Assembly: GCA_015521185.1 (NCBI GenBank)
Contig: WAOS01000014.1
Span: 1-32,850, forward strand
Direction: 5' to 3'
DNA length: 32,850 bases
Source: Desulfurococcales archaeon
Lineage (GTDB): Archaea > Thermoproteota > Thermoprotei_A > Sulfolobales > Acidilobaceae
Under the pieces are notes generated by a model. The model was not told where the DNA came from. It saw only the letters and a program-made list of their open reading frames with translations, and ran no database searches. The first letter of the stretch is position 1. Each line of letters opens with the position of its first letter. The translations under genes were made by a program, and so were the position numbers. Positions 17,001 to 24,949 of this stretch are shown here, one piece after another.

Positions 17001-17922
17001 TGGTTATCTCGGGTATCGTGACCGTGCCTGGCACGTCCGAGAACTCGTGCTGTCCTGTCGTATAGTTGTAGGTAACGTTTATGGCATTGTTGAATGTCTC
17101 CTTGAACTTCTTAGCCTGGAACGTGAAGTTGAAGGACGCATAAGATACAGGTATGCCCTGGACCGTAATCTGAGCGTTTACTCCGCCCAGCGCGAAGTCC
17201 TTGAGAGTACCATTAATCTTGGCTACCGTTGTGGTTATTGTGCTGCTGTTAATGTTGTCTAGAATATCGCTCTTCCAGGTTGTGGTGTTAGTGACGGTCT
17301 GGTTGAAGAGCTCTAGGCTCTCGATGTTGTTATACAGGAGTATTGTGAAGTTCTGCGTGGTCAGGTCTATTGTTGGCGCTATGGTGGATATGTCCACGGT
17401 TAGGTTAAGCGTGTTGTTGGTCTCTATTACGGTGTCGGTGTAGCTTGTCTTCGATAGGTTGTAGGTATTCGCCTTGAATATCTCGGATACATTGGTTACC
17501 ACGTAGAACCTGTTGCTTGCCGCCACGTTAGACCCGTCAGTCACCTTGATGTAGAGATAACCGCTCTCACCACCTAGTAGCTTGTTTACTACAGTATTGT
17601 TGATGTACAGATATCCGGCTATGTAGTCAGCGTCAGCTATGTAGATTCCCCTGACTAGGAGCAGGTCGCTTACGCCGGGCTGGATATTTCCGTATCCGTT
17701 GTTGCTAACGTAGATGTCGGCTGTGGTTCCTACCCAGCCGAACGTGTTCTTTAGGTAGGTTAGGTTCACGTAGAAGTATACGGTATTGTTCATGCTTACT
17801 ACTTCGGTTATTACTGTTACTCCTGTGTCTGTTGCTGCTACGGGCACACTTGGAGCGTAGGCTAGTGCCATGAGCGCTACCATGAGTGCCGCGAATACTA
17901 TCTTTGCCGCGTTCATGGTCAT
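14095..17922 (-). CDS. S-layer-like giant surface glycoprotein: signal peptide, Ig-like/beta ectodomains, long coiled-coil stalk, C-terminal TM anchor
   Basis: 1275 aa; MTMNAAKIVFAALMVALMALAYAPSVPVAA signal; very many N-x-S/T sequons; coiled coil over roughly the last 320 residues before TM VGIVVLLAAIVAMSVI. Strong TATA (ttttata, about 17983-17990) and GGGGGAGGG Shine-Dalgarno. Confidence 0.88.
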   Translation of the reverse strand: MTMNAAKIVFAALMVALMALAYAPSVPVAATDTGVTVITEVVSMNNTVYFYVNLTYLKNTFGWVGTTADIYVSNNGYGNIQPGVSDLLLVRGIYIADADYIAGYLYINNTVVNKLLGGESGYLYIKVTDGSNVAASNRFYVVTNVSEIFKANTYNLSKTSYTDTVIETNNTLNLTVDISTIAPTIDLTTQNFTILLYNNIESLELFNQTVTNTTTWKSDILDNINSSTITTTVAKINGTLKDFALGGVNAQITVQGIPVSYASFNFTFQAKKFKETFNNAINVTYNYTTGQHEFSDVPGTVTIPEITINIGSLGKTMNIFPSVELTGYTEVAGNTTEINPGDQITVKLYNFVSNTNPVHICLFVYGDGKLVQIDTSATVDTTYGNATVTVTLPEAQYGGRQFFVVAKQGDNVRGLPATNATVTSGPSIIVVHPYLEISLVKNDGTFGNFYETTNTAPGDYVLIKGHGFMNENITATIFYGGADVATLKFIADISGGDSIHVYDNGTFFSLFQIPADVDPANSPFHFSAHGTTTTNRGFSTQPFNFVLDGSVYKVFVNPAPLLLTGYGFTPDAARVDQIPATPAYPAATPWKDQLPDYAETNFTVEVIGVSFTSGSISITTDNTTYWEAASVTFTNGYFKGTVDVPVAPYGDYYVVANDSTTYYGSHSKEVYIRETARAIDPVELILNGKVEYKLQIFLGEAMNVTVLGYGWPGSATVSYIIHKTGTLLSYSETFTTAANGTFNITANISKFLEDNGPGNYTLTIYYNDTVEEIINIYYSVTPNVKVEVYTGTLKLTYPGDTVDVYAIVYLGGQLLDNDTVKPHKIEVNLTVYYYDGGNLVKLLDNAKMQYTGEPGIWHYRFAVTPDVKGDELLIKVYAEVQPKFFMIPKSDMAFTSLTVASSLEDLFNEVITEVNNGKVEIENLINDVYNNLNLKLESINGKLVVVSDTLNETYADVSALINLANAINANLTIVVDTTNSISRQIENSTEEINNNIAMVYLALEAYGEEILIKLNTTLEQLGLLITAVDNNTAIILSKLGTMEANITQLINNLNATLTGLIENKTGALIAQIKTSEGNITATINAVYEMLAYNLSVAKEEVLESIANLSANVTSFGMRLCNRLSMFQNETMTKLDAISMLINESKSQIISAVGTQAASVKGLINTKAEDIEGYIDSLNKTFTAKLGELYNETKSLNTTLTNLVSTNTKQILNAIDNLNNTLSQKLDKATKDLSQKIEESNNAVKGRVTTMTSVGIVVLLAAIVAMSVISRGRTPP

Positions 17923-17927
17923 ACCCT

Positions 17928-17944
17928 CCCCCTTGCATAGGGGG
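17928..17944 (-). promoter_or_regulatory. Leader hairpin CCCCC-TATGCAA-GGGGG partly covering the S-layer Shine-Dalgarno
   Basis: Minus-strand RNA: CCCCCUAUGCAAGGGGGAGGGUAUGACCAUG; five G-C pairs, 7-nt loop. Confidence 0.45.
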
Positions 17945-17980
17945 TTGTGGGTTGTCGTTTTACAGGGGTGATACGCGGTT

Positions 17981-17994
17981 GTTATAAAAGGGTT
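17981..17994 (-). promoter_or_regulatory. TATA box of the S-layer gene
   Basis: Minus strand cccttttataac, a strong archaeal TATA element about 60 nt upstream of the start codon. Confidence 0.65.
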
Positions 17995-18020
17995 AAGCCG
18001 AGTTGGAGCGGTGGTTCAGA

Positions 18021-18046
18021 CCCGGAGATCGGGGGGGTTCTCCGGG
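18021..18046. repeat. GC-rich inverted repeat CCCGGAGA-N10-TCTCCGGG between the MATE and S-layer genes
   Basis: Perfect 8-bp arms, 10-nt spacer tcgggggggt. Confidence 0.7.
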
Positions 18047-18060
18047 GGTGGCTCGTCTGT

Positions 18061-19434
18061 CTATATGACTCGTCTTGCTAGTCTCGTGAGCAACTTATCT
18101 ACTATTATAGAGAATACTATTGATCTAACTGAGAAATCTATTACCATTGAGATCCACACCAGAATAGCGCAAACAGGTTTGGGCGCAACACCGATCAGAG
18201 CTGGGGGCAGGAGCACCCTTGCAAGGTAGAACGATATGAGGTTAACGAGTAGGGGGACACGCGTATTGCCTGCCCCGCGTAGTCCCATGGATAGCGACAT
18301 TGCGAGGCCGAATAGTGGCTCTGATATGGCGGCAAGAAGAAGATAGGCCATAGAGAGAGTTCTCACCAGGGGGTCCTCTGTAAAGAGCGATGGCAGGCTT
18401 CGACTTGCTAACGCGAGGATCGCCCCCGTTATGGACCCTACTGCTACCGAGAGGAGGGAGCCCTCGAGTGTCACTCTCTTAGCTTTCTCGGCCCCTTCTC
18501 TCCCCATAGCTTGCCCGGAGAGTACAGCGGTGGCCTCGGATAGAGAGTAGAGTGGGAGGAAGGCTAGGCTCTCTATCCTTACACCAATTGTGTGCGCTGC
18601 TAAGGCCTTGTCGCCGCACCTCGCTATCTCGCTGAGGTATGCGAGGTGTCCTCCCACAATCGTCAGCCTCTCAGCGAGGACTGGAGCTCCAACGTTCACG
18701 ATCCGCATAGCTATGCGGGAGGGCCTCGCTACCGATAGTTTTAGACCCGTCTCTCTGAGGAGGGCCATGTTTGCTAGGAGAAAGGCTGTGTTGGCGACAG
18801 AACTCGCGATTCCTGCCCCCACGACTCCTAGGGGTGGCGCTCCCAGTAGGCCATATATTAGGATGGGGTCGAGGACAGCGTTCACTAGAGCGTAGGTGAG
18901 GCTCGTCTTCACTATTGGCCTGGTTTTCCCGGTGGCCCGGAATATACTGTCTAGGGAGAGCGCAGCATAAGAAGCAGGGGTCGAGGCGAGCCTCGCAAGG
19001 AAGTAGGATCGGGCCATTCCCTTGGCCTCCTGGCTAACCCTAGGCCCTGCTATGATGCCCACTAGTTCGGTGGAGGCTAGCCAGAAGCCTATGACTACGG
19101 GCGCCGAGATTAGGATGGACAGTGATACGGCCTCGGCTAGGGCTTGCTGAGCTTTCTCTCGATCGCCTGCGCCCCAGGCCTGCGACACTACGACCATTGT
19201 GCCCATGTATAGGAGGCTTCCGAGCGAGAAGACTAGCCAGCTCAGGTAGCCTCCGAGCCCTACGGCCTCCAGGGCTGTATCTCCTAGCTTGCTGACGAAG
19301 AATGTGTCTGTTATCCATAAGACACTGTCAATACTGTCGGCTAGCATCATCGGTAGCGCTATCGATATCAGCTTCCTCCATATTACCCTTCGCGCACTCA
19401 AGGCTCTGGACACGGGCTGTACGGCCCTCCACAT
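18061..19434 (-). CDS. MATE-family multidrug/metabolite efflux transporter
   Basis: About 12 hydrophobic segments; ISIALPMMLADSIDSVLWITDTFFVSKLGDTALEAVGLG; SMGLRGAGNTRVPLLVNLISF. Confidence 0.9.
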   Translation of the reverse strand: MWRAVQPVSRALSARRVIWRKLISIALPMMLADSIDSVLWITDTFFVSKLGDTALEAVGLGGYLSWLVFSLGSLLYMGTMVVVSQAWGAGDREKAQQALAEAVSLSILISAPVVIGFWLASTELVGIIAGPRVSQEAKGMARSYFLARLASTPASYAALSLDSIFRATGKTRPIVKTSLTYALVNAVLDPILIYGLLGAPPLGVVGAGIASSVANTAFLLANMALLRETGLKLSVARPSRIAMRIVNVGAPVLAERLTIVGGHLAYLSEIARCGDKALAAHTIGVRIESLAFLPLYSLSEATAVLSGQAMGREGAEKAKRVTLEGSLLSVAVGSITGAILALASRSLPSLFTEDPLVRTLSMAYLLLAAISEPLFGLAMSLSMGLRGAGNTRVPLLVNLISFYLARVLLPPALIGVAPKPVCAILVWISMVIDFSVRSIVFSIIVDKLLTRLARRVI

Positions 19435-19867
19435 AGATAAAGCCGCCGCCCCTCCTCTTCAACGCCTCGAGAACCCGTTTGGCTCGCCTCCTTGGCCCGG
19501 CATATGCGCTCCTCCTATCCCTGGCAGGCCTGCCCAGGGTTGGGCCTGTGATTGCAACTATTGTTACTGTAACTCCCGTCTTGGCCATCTCACAGGCTAT
19601 ATGCTTGAGATCTGCCTCAACTTCCTCTGGCTCTGCGCCCGGGATCTCTATCACCGCCTCCTCAGTGCCCCTCTCCCAGTCGAGGCCGTAGATAATGACT
19701 GCACTCCACTTCCTAGCGAACAACTCGACTAGGCCTGAGAGCTTCCCGGTCGAGGGGTTGGGCCTGTACTCACTCCACCCTTTCTCGCGAATTACTTCGC
19801 TCATTCTATCAATATCTATTAGTATAATAGTTCCATAATTCACGCTCACCCTGGGCATGACAGGCAC
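19328..19867 (-). CDS. Uncharacterised protein, possibly a palm-fold (GGDEF / GTP cyclohydrolase III-like) single domain
   Basis: IILIDIDRMSEVIREKG...WSAVIIYGLDWERGTEEAVIEIPG...GVTVTIVAITGP...RRRAKRVLEALKRRGGGFIYVEG; strand/helix order and DxD resemble nucleotidyl-cyclase palm domains. Family assignment is tentative. Confidence 0.55.
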   Translation of the reverse strand: MPVMPRVSVNYGTIILIDIDRMSEVIREKGWSEYRPNPSTGKLSGLVELFARKWSAVIIYGLDWERGTEEAVIEIPGAEPEEVEADLKHIACEMAKTGVTVTIVAITGPTLGRPARDRRSAYAGPRRRAKRVLEALKRRGGGFIYVEGRTARVQSLECAKGNMEEADIDSATDDASRQY

Positions 19868-19906
19868 CGGAAGAAAATGCGTGTACTAGGACGAGGGAAA
19901 GAAGGA

Positions 19907-22435
19907 TTAGGGAGATGCCACGCTTACCGCGTTAACCAACACGAGGTTGCTCTCATGACTATACATTCCGTCAGCCCCGCTCTTAAGGTACTGAAGCCAG
20001 TAGCCGTCTAACGCGCTGAATAGGAATACCCAATTCTCCTTGCCGGGCGCGTCGTATACAGCGATTGTGGCGCCCTTTATGCTCCATCCGAACCATGAGT
20101 ATACCGCTATCTTGCCTAGCACCTCCACGTTTGCATCGTCGGTGAAGCTCACATACACGTAGTCGGCGTACTGGCTGTTAGCAGTGTCAACGAGGTAGTA
20201 GTGCCCATCTATCCCGTTGTATATCGGGTGGTCCTTATTGACAACATAGACTGCTACGTAGGTGTCATAGGTGTACCCGTAGTCCCTAGTGTCGGGGGCT
20301 GGGTAGCCAGCCTTCTCTATATCGGCGGAGTAGGCATACATTATGTATCCCATAGTGCCTTTACCCTCGTATGCACCGTCAAGTATGACTAGTCCTATGT
20401 CATGGCTGTCCACGTAGGATAGGAAGTTGAGCACGGCGTTCTTATCGGGGAGACTGTCTCTGTTGTTCTGGTCCCAGTAGTTTACTACAACAACCTTAAC
20501 GTCCGGGCCAGCGTGAGAGAGGAAGCTCTCAACACTATCATACGCTACCACGTTATAACCGTTGTTCTGGAGCAGGGTGATTATGTTTCCTGCAGGATCC
20601 CCTATCACTGCAACTTTGTTGCCCGGCTGCGTCTGCACGGGCTGAAGGGCGAAGTCAGCCCGCACGGTCTCTCCTTCGCCCACGCTCACAGTCTTGCTCT
20701 GAGACTCATACCCGCTAGCCTCGGCTGTCACGGTGTACGTGCCGGGGTCGACTGTTACCTCGTAGTAGCCGTTGGAGTCGGTGGTCACGCTGCCCACTCC
20801 CTCCACAGTCACAGTGGCCCCACTAATCGGCTGCCCAGTTGACTGGTCCGTCACGTAGCCGTAGATCTTGCCGGGCTGCGGCTGGGGCTGCTCTCCACCT
20901 CCTCCCCCGCCGCTACCGCCGCCGTAGTTCTGCAGAGCGTAGGTTACAGCCTCGTACGCATCAATTCTCCCATAACCGTATTCCGTGTCCTGGCCGCTTG
21001 CTCCTAGGTCGACTGCCGTTTTGGTTAGTGCCTCGTAGATTTTCTCCGGCGTGTCGGGCACGCTCCAGTTGGTCCAGCCCAGTGCTGATAGTATTAGGGC
21101 TACTGTGCCTGCGACGTGCGGGGTCGCCATGCTAGTTCCATCCCAGGAGGCATACCCACCGTTTGGCGTGGAGCTCGTTATGCCGACGCCTGGAGCGCTA
21201 ACGTCGGGCTTGATGTACTGGCTCGGGTAGGTGTCGTAGAACGGCCAGTCGCTAGGTATAGACTGGTAGTGTACTACCTCACCGCTGCTAAAGCTAGCAT
21301 GGTTATCATTCTGGTCGACTGCGCCTACACCTATTACTCCCCATATGTTGCCGGGGTTACTACTCGTTCCTTGGCCCTCGTTTCCTATTGCTGCTACTAT
21401 AACTATGTTTGCTTCTAGTGCTGCCTTCACAGCGTCTAGAAGATAGTCTCCATAGTAACCGTCAGCTCCGAGGCTCATTGATATTACATGGGCGGGATAG
21501 TTAGTTGGGTTACCGTTACAGTCGTAGGGGTTCACCGCCCACTCTATGCCCGCGAGAACGCTTGCGAAGCTCCCGCTCCCTCCGGGCAGGACTAGGGCGT
21601 GCATGAGCTTCGCCTGAGGGGCGACGCCGATAACAATATTGCTGCCGTCACCGCCGAGCACAGTCCCGCTCACATGGGTCCCGTGCTCTCCACTATCGTG
21701 GGGCTGAGAGCACACTGGGTTTCCATTGCTATCGAACTCTATCCAGCCCCCGGGATAGTAGCTGTTCCCGGGATCGATAGTGAACATCTTCCCCTGAAGG
21801 GCGGGGTGGCTTATGTCGACTCCAGTGTCTAGTACCGCAACCCTTATTCCCTGGCCCATGTCGTTGTAGTTCTGCCACACATCTGGAGCCCTAATCTTGT
21901 AGATTCCCCAGCTCTCAACGGTGCTCTGGGGCTCGACTGATACCTCACTCTTGAGACCGTCTAGGTCCAGCGCTTTAACCTCAAAATTAGGTATTATTTT
22001 CTCTACATAGGGCATACTAGCGAGTATGTATAGGGTTAGAAGGTTACCCCTAACGACCATTGCATTTACTATCCAGAACTGCCTGAGGACCTCGCCTCCA
22101 GTTGCAGCTATCAGAGGCATAGCCTGCAGCTGGTACGGTCTAACGGAGCTCTTGAGAGTCTTAGCGAGTTCTTTAGGCGTGTAGTGCTCTCCCTCCGGTA
22201 GAACAGGTTTCTTCAGTAGAACTACGAATGTCACGCTGCCCTCGGAGATAGCCTCTTTTATAAGTTTAGGATCAATCTTCGAGTAGTACTGGAAGTAGTA
22301 GGGACTCGTGCTTGGCACAGGACTAGCTGCAAATCTTTGGGATGCTCCAGATGCTATAGGGGCTGCTATCATAACTAGTATGAGAACAAGCGCGAATACC
22401 GGGCTTCTCACGAGTTTCACCCACACATGTCCCAC
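19907..22435 (-). CDS. Secreted subtilisin-like (S8) serine protease with I9-type propeptide, carboxypeptidase-regulatory-like domain and large C-terminal domain
   Basis: Triad motifs VAVLDTGVDISHP, GEHGTHVSGTVLGG, DGTSMATPHVAGTVALIL; GGGSGGGGGG linker; GKIYGYVTDQSTGQPISGATVTVEG domain. Confidence 0.94.
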   Translation of the reverse strand: MGHVWVKLVRSPVFALVLILVMIAAPIASGASQRFAASPVPSTSPYYFQYYSKIDPKLIKEAISEGSVTFVVLLKKPVLPEGEHYTPKELAKTLKSSVRPYQLQAMPLIAATGGEVLRQFWIVNAMVVRGNLLTLYILASMPYVEKIIPNFEVKALDLDGLKSEVSVEPQSTVESWGIYKIRAPDVWQNYNDMGQGIRVAVLDTGVDISHPALQGKMFTIDPGNSYYPGGWIEFDSNGNPVCSQPHDSGEHGTHVSGTVLGGDGSNIVIGVAPQAKLMHALVLPGGSGSFASVLAGIEWAVNPYDCNGNPTNYPAHVISMSLGADGYYGDYLLDAVKAALEANIVIVAAIGNEGQGTSSNPGNIWGVIGVGAVDQNDNHASFSSGEVVHYQSIPSDWPFYDTYPSQYIKPDVSAPGVGITSSTPNGGYASWDGTSMATPHVAGTVALILSALGWTNWSVPDTPEKIYEALTKTAVDLGASGQDTEYGYGRIDAYEAVTYALQNYGGGSGGGGGGEQPQPQPGKIYGYVTDQSTGQPISGATVTVEGVGSVTTDSNGYYEVTVDPGTYTVTAEASGYESQSKTVSVGEGETVRADFALQPVQTQPGNKVAVIGDPAGNIITLLQNNGYNVVAYDSVESFLSHAGPDVKVVVVNYWDQNNRDSLPDKNAVLNFLSYVDSHDIGLVILDGAYEGKGTMGYIMYAYSADIEKAGYPAPDTRDYGYTYDTYVAVYVVNKDHPIYNGIDGHYYLVDTANSQYADYVYVSFTDDANVEVLGKIAVYSWFGWSIKGATIAVYDAPGKENWVFLFSALDGYWLQYLKSGADGMYSHESNLVLVNAVSVASP

Positions 22436-22538
22436 TGTTTTGTGGGAAAACTATGGGTCACAGTATATATGTGTACCTACGCTACTTCTCGGTAACAACC
22501 ATATATTTTTCTTGGGGGAGGAGAAAGTGTGTTGGAGT

Positions 22539-23708
22539 CTAGTATAGGAAGAGGTTCTTCAGGTATGCCTGCTCCCACGAGTCCTTTGCCTTCGTGTATT
22601 CCTCTTTGGGCTCGGGGTCCTTAGACGGCTTCGGCGGCTTTGTGGCGAAGTTCAGCCCGAACTTTACGCTTAGCGTCTCCAGCCTGCCCTCGAGGTTTCC
22701 AACGTAGGCCCATCCGAGGAATGCGTACTGAACGGGGACTCGCTCGCCTACACCCGCGTCCTCCATTATCTTGTTAGCGGCGAAGAGCGCGCTCTCATAG
22801 GCTATCTCCTGGTTCTTCGGGAACGGCAGTTTGGCCACGTCGCCGGCAGCCAGTATGTCGTCGTATTTCACGCTTCTCGGATCGGTGGGGCTCCTGATCT
22901 CGAACCAGTTCTTACCTAGCCCTGCCTCCTCTACGAAGCGCGGAGCTCTGTTAGGCTCTAGCATCGCTAGTATTGTGTAGGGTAGGCGCTCGCCACTGTC
23001 GAGGACCACGTAGTCGGGGCCTATCTCAACTATCTGCCTAGACGTTATTAGCTCAACGCCTGCCTGCTCGAACAGCCTCGTTATTATATCCGCGATGACC
23101 GGGGGCTGTGGCTTGTCGTTCGCGTCTACGTGAATTATCCTGAACTTCTCCCTGACGCCCCTGTGCTTTAGAACTGTGTGGACGAGCAGTGTCGTCTCGC
23201 TGGGGGCTGGGGCACACCTGTACGGCATCTTTGGAGCGTATACCACCACAGTGCCCTTGCTAGCGTTCCATAGTCTGTAGCGGAACGTGTCCACTCTGCC
23301 GGGCTCGTACACGTTGACGATGTTCCCCTTGTACTTTTCGTAGCCCTCTATTCCGGTACCGTCTAGAACTACTCCGGGCGCGACAACTAGGTAGTCGTAT
23401 TCGATCTCCCTGACCGCTGGCCTAGTAGGCGCCTCTGCAACGCGCACCTTCCTCTCATCTGGCAATATCTCGGTTACTAGTCCGTGAGCCACCTTGATGC
23501 CGGCGCGGGCGACCTCCTCGTATCCCCTGATTATCCTCTCATACTTCTGCTCCCCCGTAATCAGTAGGGGCCTGCTCGGGCCAGCCATGTAGAAGGTGTC
23601 CTTAGTGATTACTGTTACATCGAAGTCTTCTGGAGCTTTCTCCTTAAGAGTCTTGGCCACACCCATCCCGGCTATGCCACCGCCAATAATGACTACTCTC
23701 CGAGCCAT
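22539..23708 (-). CDS. FAD-dependent sulfide:quinone oxidoreductase-like flavoprotein
   Basis: [19 protein letters not shown] dinucleotide fold, [53 protein letters not shown]. Confidence 0.85.
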   Translation of the reverse strand: MARRVVIIGGGIAGMGVAKTLKEKAPEDFDVTVITKDTFYMAGPSRPLLITGEQKYERIIRGYEEVARAGIKVAHGLVTEILPDERKVRVAEAPTRPAVREIEYDYLVVAPGVVLDGTGIEGYEKYKGNIVNVYEPGRVDTFRYRLWNASKGTVVVYAPKMPYRCAPAPSETTLLVHTVLKHRGVREKFRIIHVDANDKPQPPVIADIITRLFEQAGVELITSRQIVEIGPDYVVLDSGERLPYTILAMLEPNRAPRFVEEAGLGKNWFEIRSPTDPRSVKYDDILAAGDVAKLPFPKNQEIAYESALFAANKIMEDAGVGERVPVQYAFLGWAYVGNLEGRLETLSVKFGLNFATKPPKPSKDPEPKEEYTKAKDSWEQAYLKNLFLY

Positions 23709-23809
23709 CGCTACGCACCTCTTCTGGGTCCACGGTCTCTAGAGAATCGGGATCGATTTATTCGGAGAGAAAGTATTCACTAGTGGAGAACACTCATAAT
23801 TGTATACCG

Positions 23810-24949
23810 TTAGCAGGTGGAAGCGAATTCGTCTACCAGGTCCCGCTTCAAGCCCTCGTCAACGACCCAAGAGAAGACGTGCCCGCTAGACTCTCTGAGG
23901 CCTAGCGAGTCAACTACCCACCTGTAGGCGCCACCCGCTAAGCCGCTCGCTATTATCGCGGCCCCGCTAGCGCCCTCTTTGGCGGTCGGGCTTAGGAGGA
24001 GGGGCCTCTTAGCTGGGAGATCGCTTAGTAGAGGTGACCTCTTCAATCCCTCCACGATCATTCTGGATATGAGCGGATATCTCATTGCACGCCCGCTAAG
24101 GTAGATTGCTGTGGGTCGCTTCCTCGCCGTCGAAACCAAGGCTGAAGCCGCCTTAACTACTCCCTCGGCCAGCATATTCGCTGCCTCACGCGCCTTCCCC
24201 ACGCCCCGGCCAAGCCCTTCCTCGAGCTCGTCGAACCCGCTTATGCCGTAGATGCTGGATACTCCCCCGCTAAAGAGGAGTTTCTTCGAAAACCGGGGGC
24301 GGACCGCTGCTAAGGCGTATGCGAGCTCCGAGTCCATGAAGCCCCCGCCCATGAAGCCCCAGAAGCCGGCTGTGCCTGCTATTGCGTCAGTTATTCTCGA
24401 TTCCTCCACAAGCATAGCGCTAGTGTACGCCTGGCCTATCTCGACTACAATAATATTTATGTTCTCAGGCCTAGCACCGCCGAGCCTTTCTGCCGCCATA
24501 GCCGCCGCGACTGTGAATATCTTATCAGCAGTCGCCATGTCTATCCTGTTGGCCTTCCTGTATGCGGGGATAGAGGGGAGATGGACCCCGCCAGGGGTGA
24601 ACCATGCAGGCAGGTCGGAGTCTCGGAACATCTGCATTAGCCTGCGTAGCCCCACAATTTGGAGCCCCCTCTCCTCGTCTTCGCAGGTAATGAATGTTGC
24701 TAGCCGAATATCGGCGTCAGACGCTTCCTGAACCCTCTTGAGGGGCATGCCGTAGCCCGAGGGCGCCACTATCGCATCTAGCCCGTAAGCCCTATGGATG
24801 CGCATGAGCCTCTCGATTACTATGCTGGGATCCTCGGTCACGAGACGCCTGGGTATGGCCTCGGCGTAGAAGACTTCCCCGGTCTCGTCGTCGAAGGCTA
24901 GGAGATCCATGCTTCCCGTTCCAGGATCTATTCCTAGGGCCCTCACCAT
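23810..24949 (-). CDS. DUF1464-family (ASKHA-fold, predicted kinase) protein
   Basis: RALGIDPGTGSMDLLAFDDETGEVFY phosphate-binding start, IIVVEIGQAYTSAMLVEES, AIYLSGRAMRYPLISRMI. Confidence 0.72.
   Translation of the reverse strand: MVRALGIDPGTGSMDLLAFDDETGEVFYAEAIPRRLVTEDPSIVIERLMRIHRAYGLDAIVAPSGYGMPLKRVQEASDADIRLATFITCEDEERGLQIVGLRRLMQMFRDSDLPAWFTPGGVHLPSIPAYRKANRIDMATADKIFTVAAAMAAERLGGARPENINIIVVEIGQAYTSAMLVEESRITDAIAGTAGFWGFMGGGFMDSELAYALAAVRPRFSKKLLFSGGVSSIYGISGFDELEEGLGRGVGKAREAANMLAEGVVKAASALVSTARKRPTAIYLSGRAMRYPLISRMIVEGLKRSPLLSDLPAKRPLLLSPTAKEGASGAAIIASGLAGGAYRWVVDSLGLRESSGHVFSWVVDEGLKRDLVDEFASTC

Noticed and set aside
17705-17938. 77-aa minus-strand ORF overlapping the S-layer start, with its ATG in the leader hairpin loop
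   Set aside because: Arg/His/Ser-rich composition of an out-of-frame translation; the S-layer frame has the better Shine-Dalgarno and a signal peptide. The ATG is noted only as a possible decoy.
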